From: JBGPIT01 sp041485125 | GTDB lineage: Bacteria > Desulfobacterota > Binatia > UTPRO1 | NCBI GenBank assembly: GCA_041485125.1 | Contig: JBGPIT010000190.1 | Location: 1 to 9,361, forward strand | Length of the DNA: 9,361 nucleotides | Direction of reading: 5' to 3' | Part shown: in pieces, positions 6,969 to 9,361 of the stretch | How positions within the stretch are numbered: the first letter of the stretch is position 1 | Layout of the letters: each line of letters begins with the position of its first letter | The notes under the pieces: model-generated | Seen by the model: only the letters and a program-made list of their open reading frames with translations | What the model was told of the DNA's origin: nothing | The model's database searches: none | Translations under genes and position numbers: made by a program

Positions 6969-7550
6969 CTAGGCGGGCTGCGAGAGACGCTCGGCGAGGC
7001 CGAGCTTCAGCTGCTCGAGAAGCGGACGCGGCTCGGTTTTGCTACCGCTGATGAATCCTTGCACGAGGATGCCGTTCAACGTCGCCATGATCAGTGCGGC
7101 GTCGGCCGGTGGGCTCACCGTCGAGCGGAAGAGGCCCTTCTCGCGACCGGTCTGGAGGATGTCCGCGAGGAGGTTGCAGTAGATCTGGTAGAGCTCGGTG
7201 ATGCGGTCGAGGAGGTCATCGAGATTTTTTTCCTCGCGCACCACCAATGAGAGCAGGAAGCGCACCGAGTACACGTTCTGACTGACGAAGTCGTAGTAGA
7301 GGTCGATGAGCTTCTGCACCTGCCCGAGCTCGTCGAGGCCGGACAGCAGCTCGACGACGTCGATCGAGTACGGCTCGAGCGTGCTCTTGAGCGCGGTGCG
7401 GAAGAGGTCCTCCTTGCTGGTGAAGTGCCAGAAGATGAGGGCCTTCGAGACCTGCGCCTCCTTGGCGACCTGGGCGAGCGAGGTGTTGGCGTAGCCCTGG
7501 GCCGAAAAGAGCCGCGTCGCGGACTCGAGGATTTTCTGGCGGGTGTCCAT
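6969..7550 (-). CDS. TetR/AcrR-family transcriptional regulator
   Basis: DNA-binding regulator of 193 aa, a normal TetR length. The N-terminal helix-turn-helix is clear: RQKILESATRLFSAQGYANT leads into TSLAQVAKEAQVSKALIFWHF (23-43) and then TSKEDLF. The all-helical C-terminal part (about 55-190) is the dimerisation and ligand-binding region, which is too variable to name an inducer. The gene starts at ATG 7550 with only a weak ribosome-binding site, lies 110 bases after clpB on the same strand, and is followed by the unknown gene. Most TetR proteins repress their own operon or a neighbour; the imperfect palindrome at 7584-7606 in its leader is a candidate site. There is no efflux pump or obvious metabolic target next to it in this window. 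Confidence 0.93.
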   Translation of the reverse strand: MDTRQKILESATRLFSAQGYANTSLAQVAKEAQVSKALIFWHFTSKEDLFRTALKSTLEPYSIDVVELLSGLDELGQVQKLIDLYYDFVSQNVYSVRFLLSLVVREEKNLDDLLDRITELYQIYCNLLADILQTGREKGLFRSTVSPPADAALIMATLNGILVQGFISGSKTEPRPLLEQLKLGLAERLSQPA

Positions 7551-7660
7551 CGGGGACGGCGGGACTTTCTCGACCGTAAGCTATTGAACGCAGACGGCCC
7601 GTGCAAGTCGGCGCACGGCGCTTGCCGTACGGGTCGGCTGCATCACCGCGCCGCGGCTTG
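7551..7660 (-). promoter_or_regulatory. clpB-TetR intergenic leader
   Basis: These 110 bases between the clpB stop and the TetR start hold most of one arm of the clpB-end hairpin, a small hairpin ACGGC-GCTT-GCCGT (7615-7628), and the palindrome at 7584-7606. The length and contents suggest that the TetR gene has its own promoter rather than depending only on clpB read-through. I see no small gene in it. Confidence 0.35.
7584..7606 (-). promoter_or_regulatory. Candidate TetR operator (imperfect palindrome)
   Basis: TTGAACG (7584-7590) and CGTGCAA (7600-7606) form inverted arms with 6 of 7 complementary bases around a 9-base spacer. The element sits 33 bases upstream of the TetR start, where an autoregulatory operator would be expected. 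On the - strand a weak promoter-like pair overlaps it: TTGCAC, then 17 bases, then TAGCTT, with only 3 of 6 matches each. Position and symmetry support the call; the actual DNA specificity is unknown. Confidence 0.3.

Positions 7661-9361
<1,701 letters not shown>

Noticed and set aside
6271..6972. A 233-codon + strand open frame opposite the unknown gene
   Set aside because: It begins with a proline/arginine-rich low-complexity stretch. The - strand frame has balanced composition, plausible secondary structure and operon-like spacing to tetR.

Overview
The window is very GC-rich DNA with tightly packed genes. It suggests a Gram-negative bacterium: a murein transglycosylase with a lipoprotein-like signal implies an outer membrane, and ClpB, a NarL-type sensor kinase and a bacterial phosphatidylcholine synthase fit a proteobacterium or a related GC-rich lineage. 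The sequence alone does not fix the taxon. I see no RNA genes, insertion sequences, CRISPR arrays or prophage genes.

Left part, + strand (1-6246): a 5'-truncated MltA-type lytic transglycosylase (ends 1185) is followed by a 107-bp gap with a candidate promoter. Then comes a run of four closely packed genes: a thiolase (1293-2471), a large membrane sensor histidine kinase (2488-5013), phosphatidylcholine synthase pcs (5013-5765) and a small TPR protein (5758-6246). The last three junctions are a 16-nt gap, a 1-nt overlap and an 8-nt overlap, so the four genes are probably co-transcribed. The kinase has six predicted membrane segments, a Cache-like external sensor, HAMP, GAF and a HisKA_3/HATPase_c core. 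No response regulator is encoded in the window.

Middle (6247-6393): a 147-bp convergent junction with only weak hairpins.

Right part, - strand (9361 down to 6394): the C-terminal two thirds of the disaggregase ClpB (its start lies beyond the window), then a TetR-family regulator with a candidate operator in its leader, then an uncharacterised protein of about 174 aa that probably shares a transcript with the TetR gene. A 10-bp perfect hairpin carries the clpB stop codon in its loop.

Taken together, the + strand cluster links acyl-CoA metabolism, a membrane-embedded sensor and phosphatidylcholine synthesis from choline. The - strand cluster is protein quality control followed by a regulator and an unknown gene. 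Nothing here is a clear-cut new system. The most interesting points are the kinase/pcs/TPR linkage, the kinase architecture, and the TetR-linked unknown gene.
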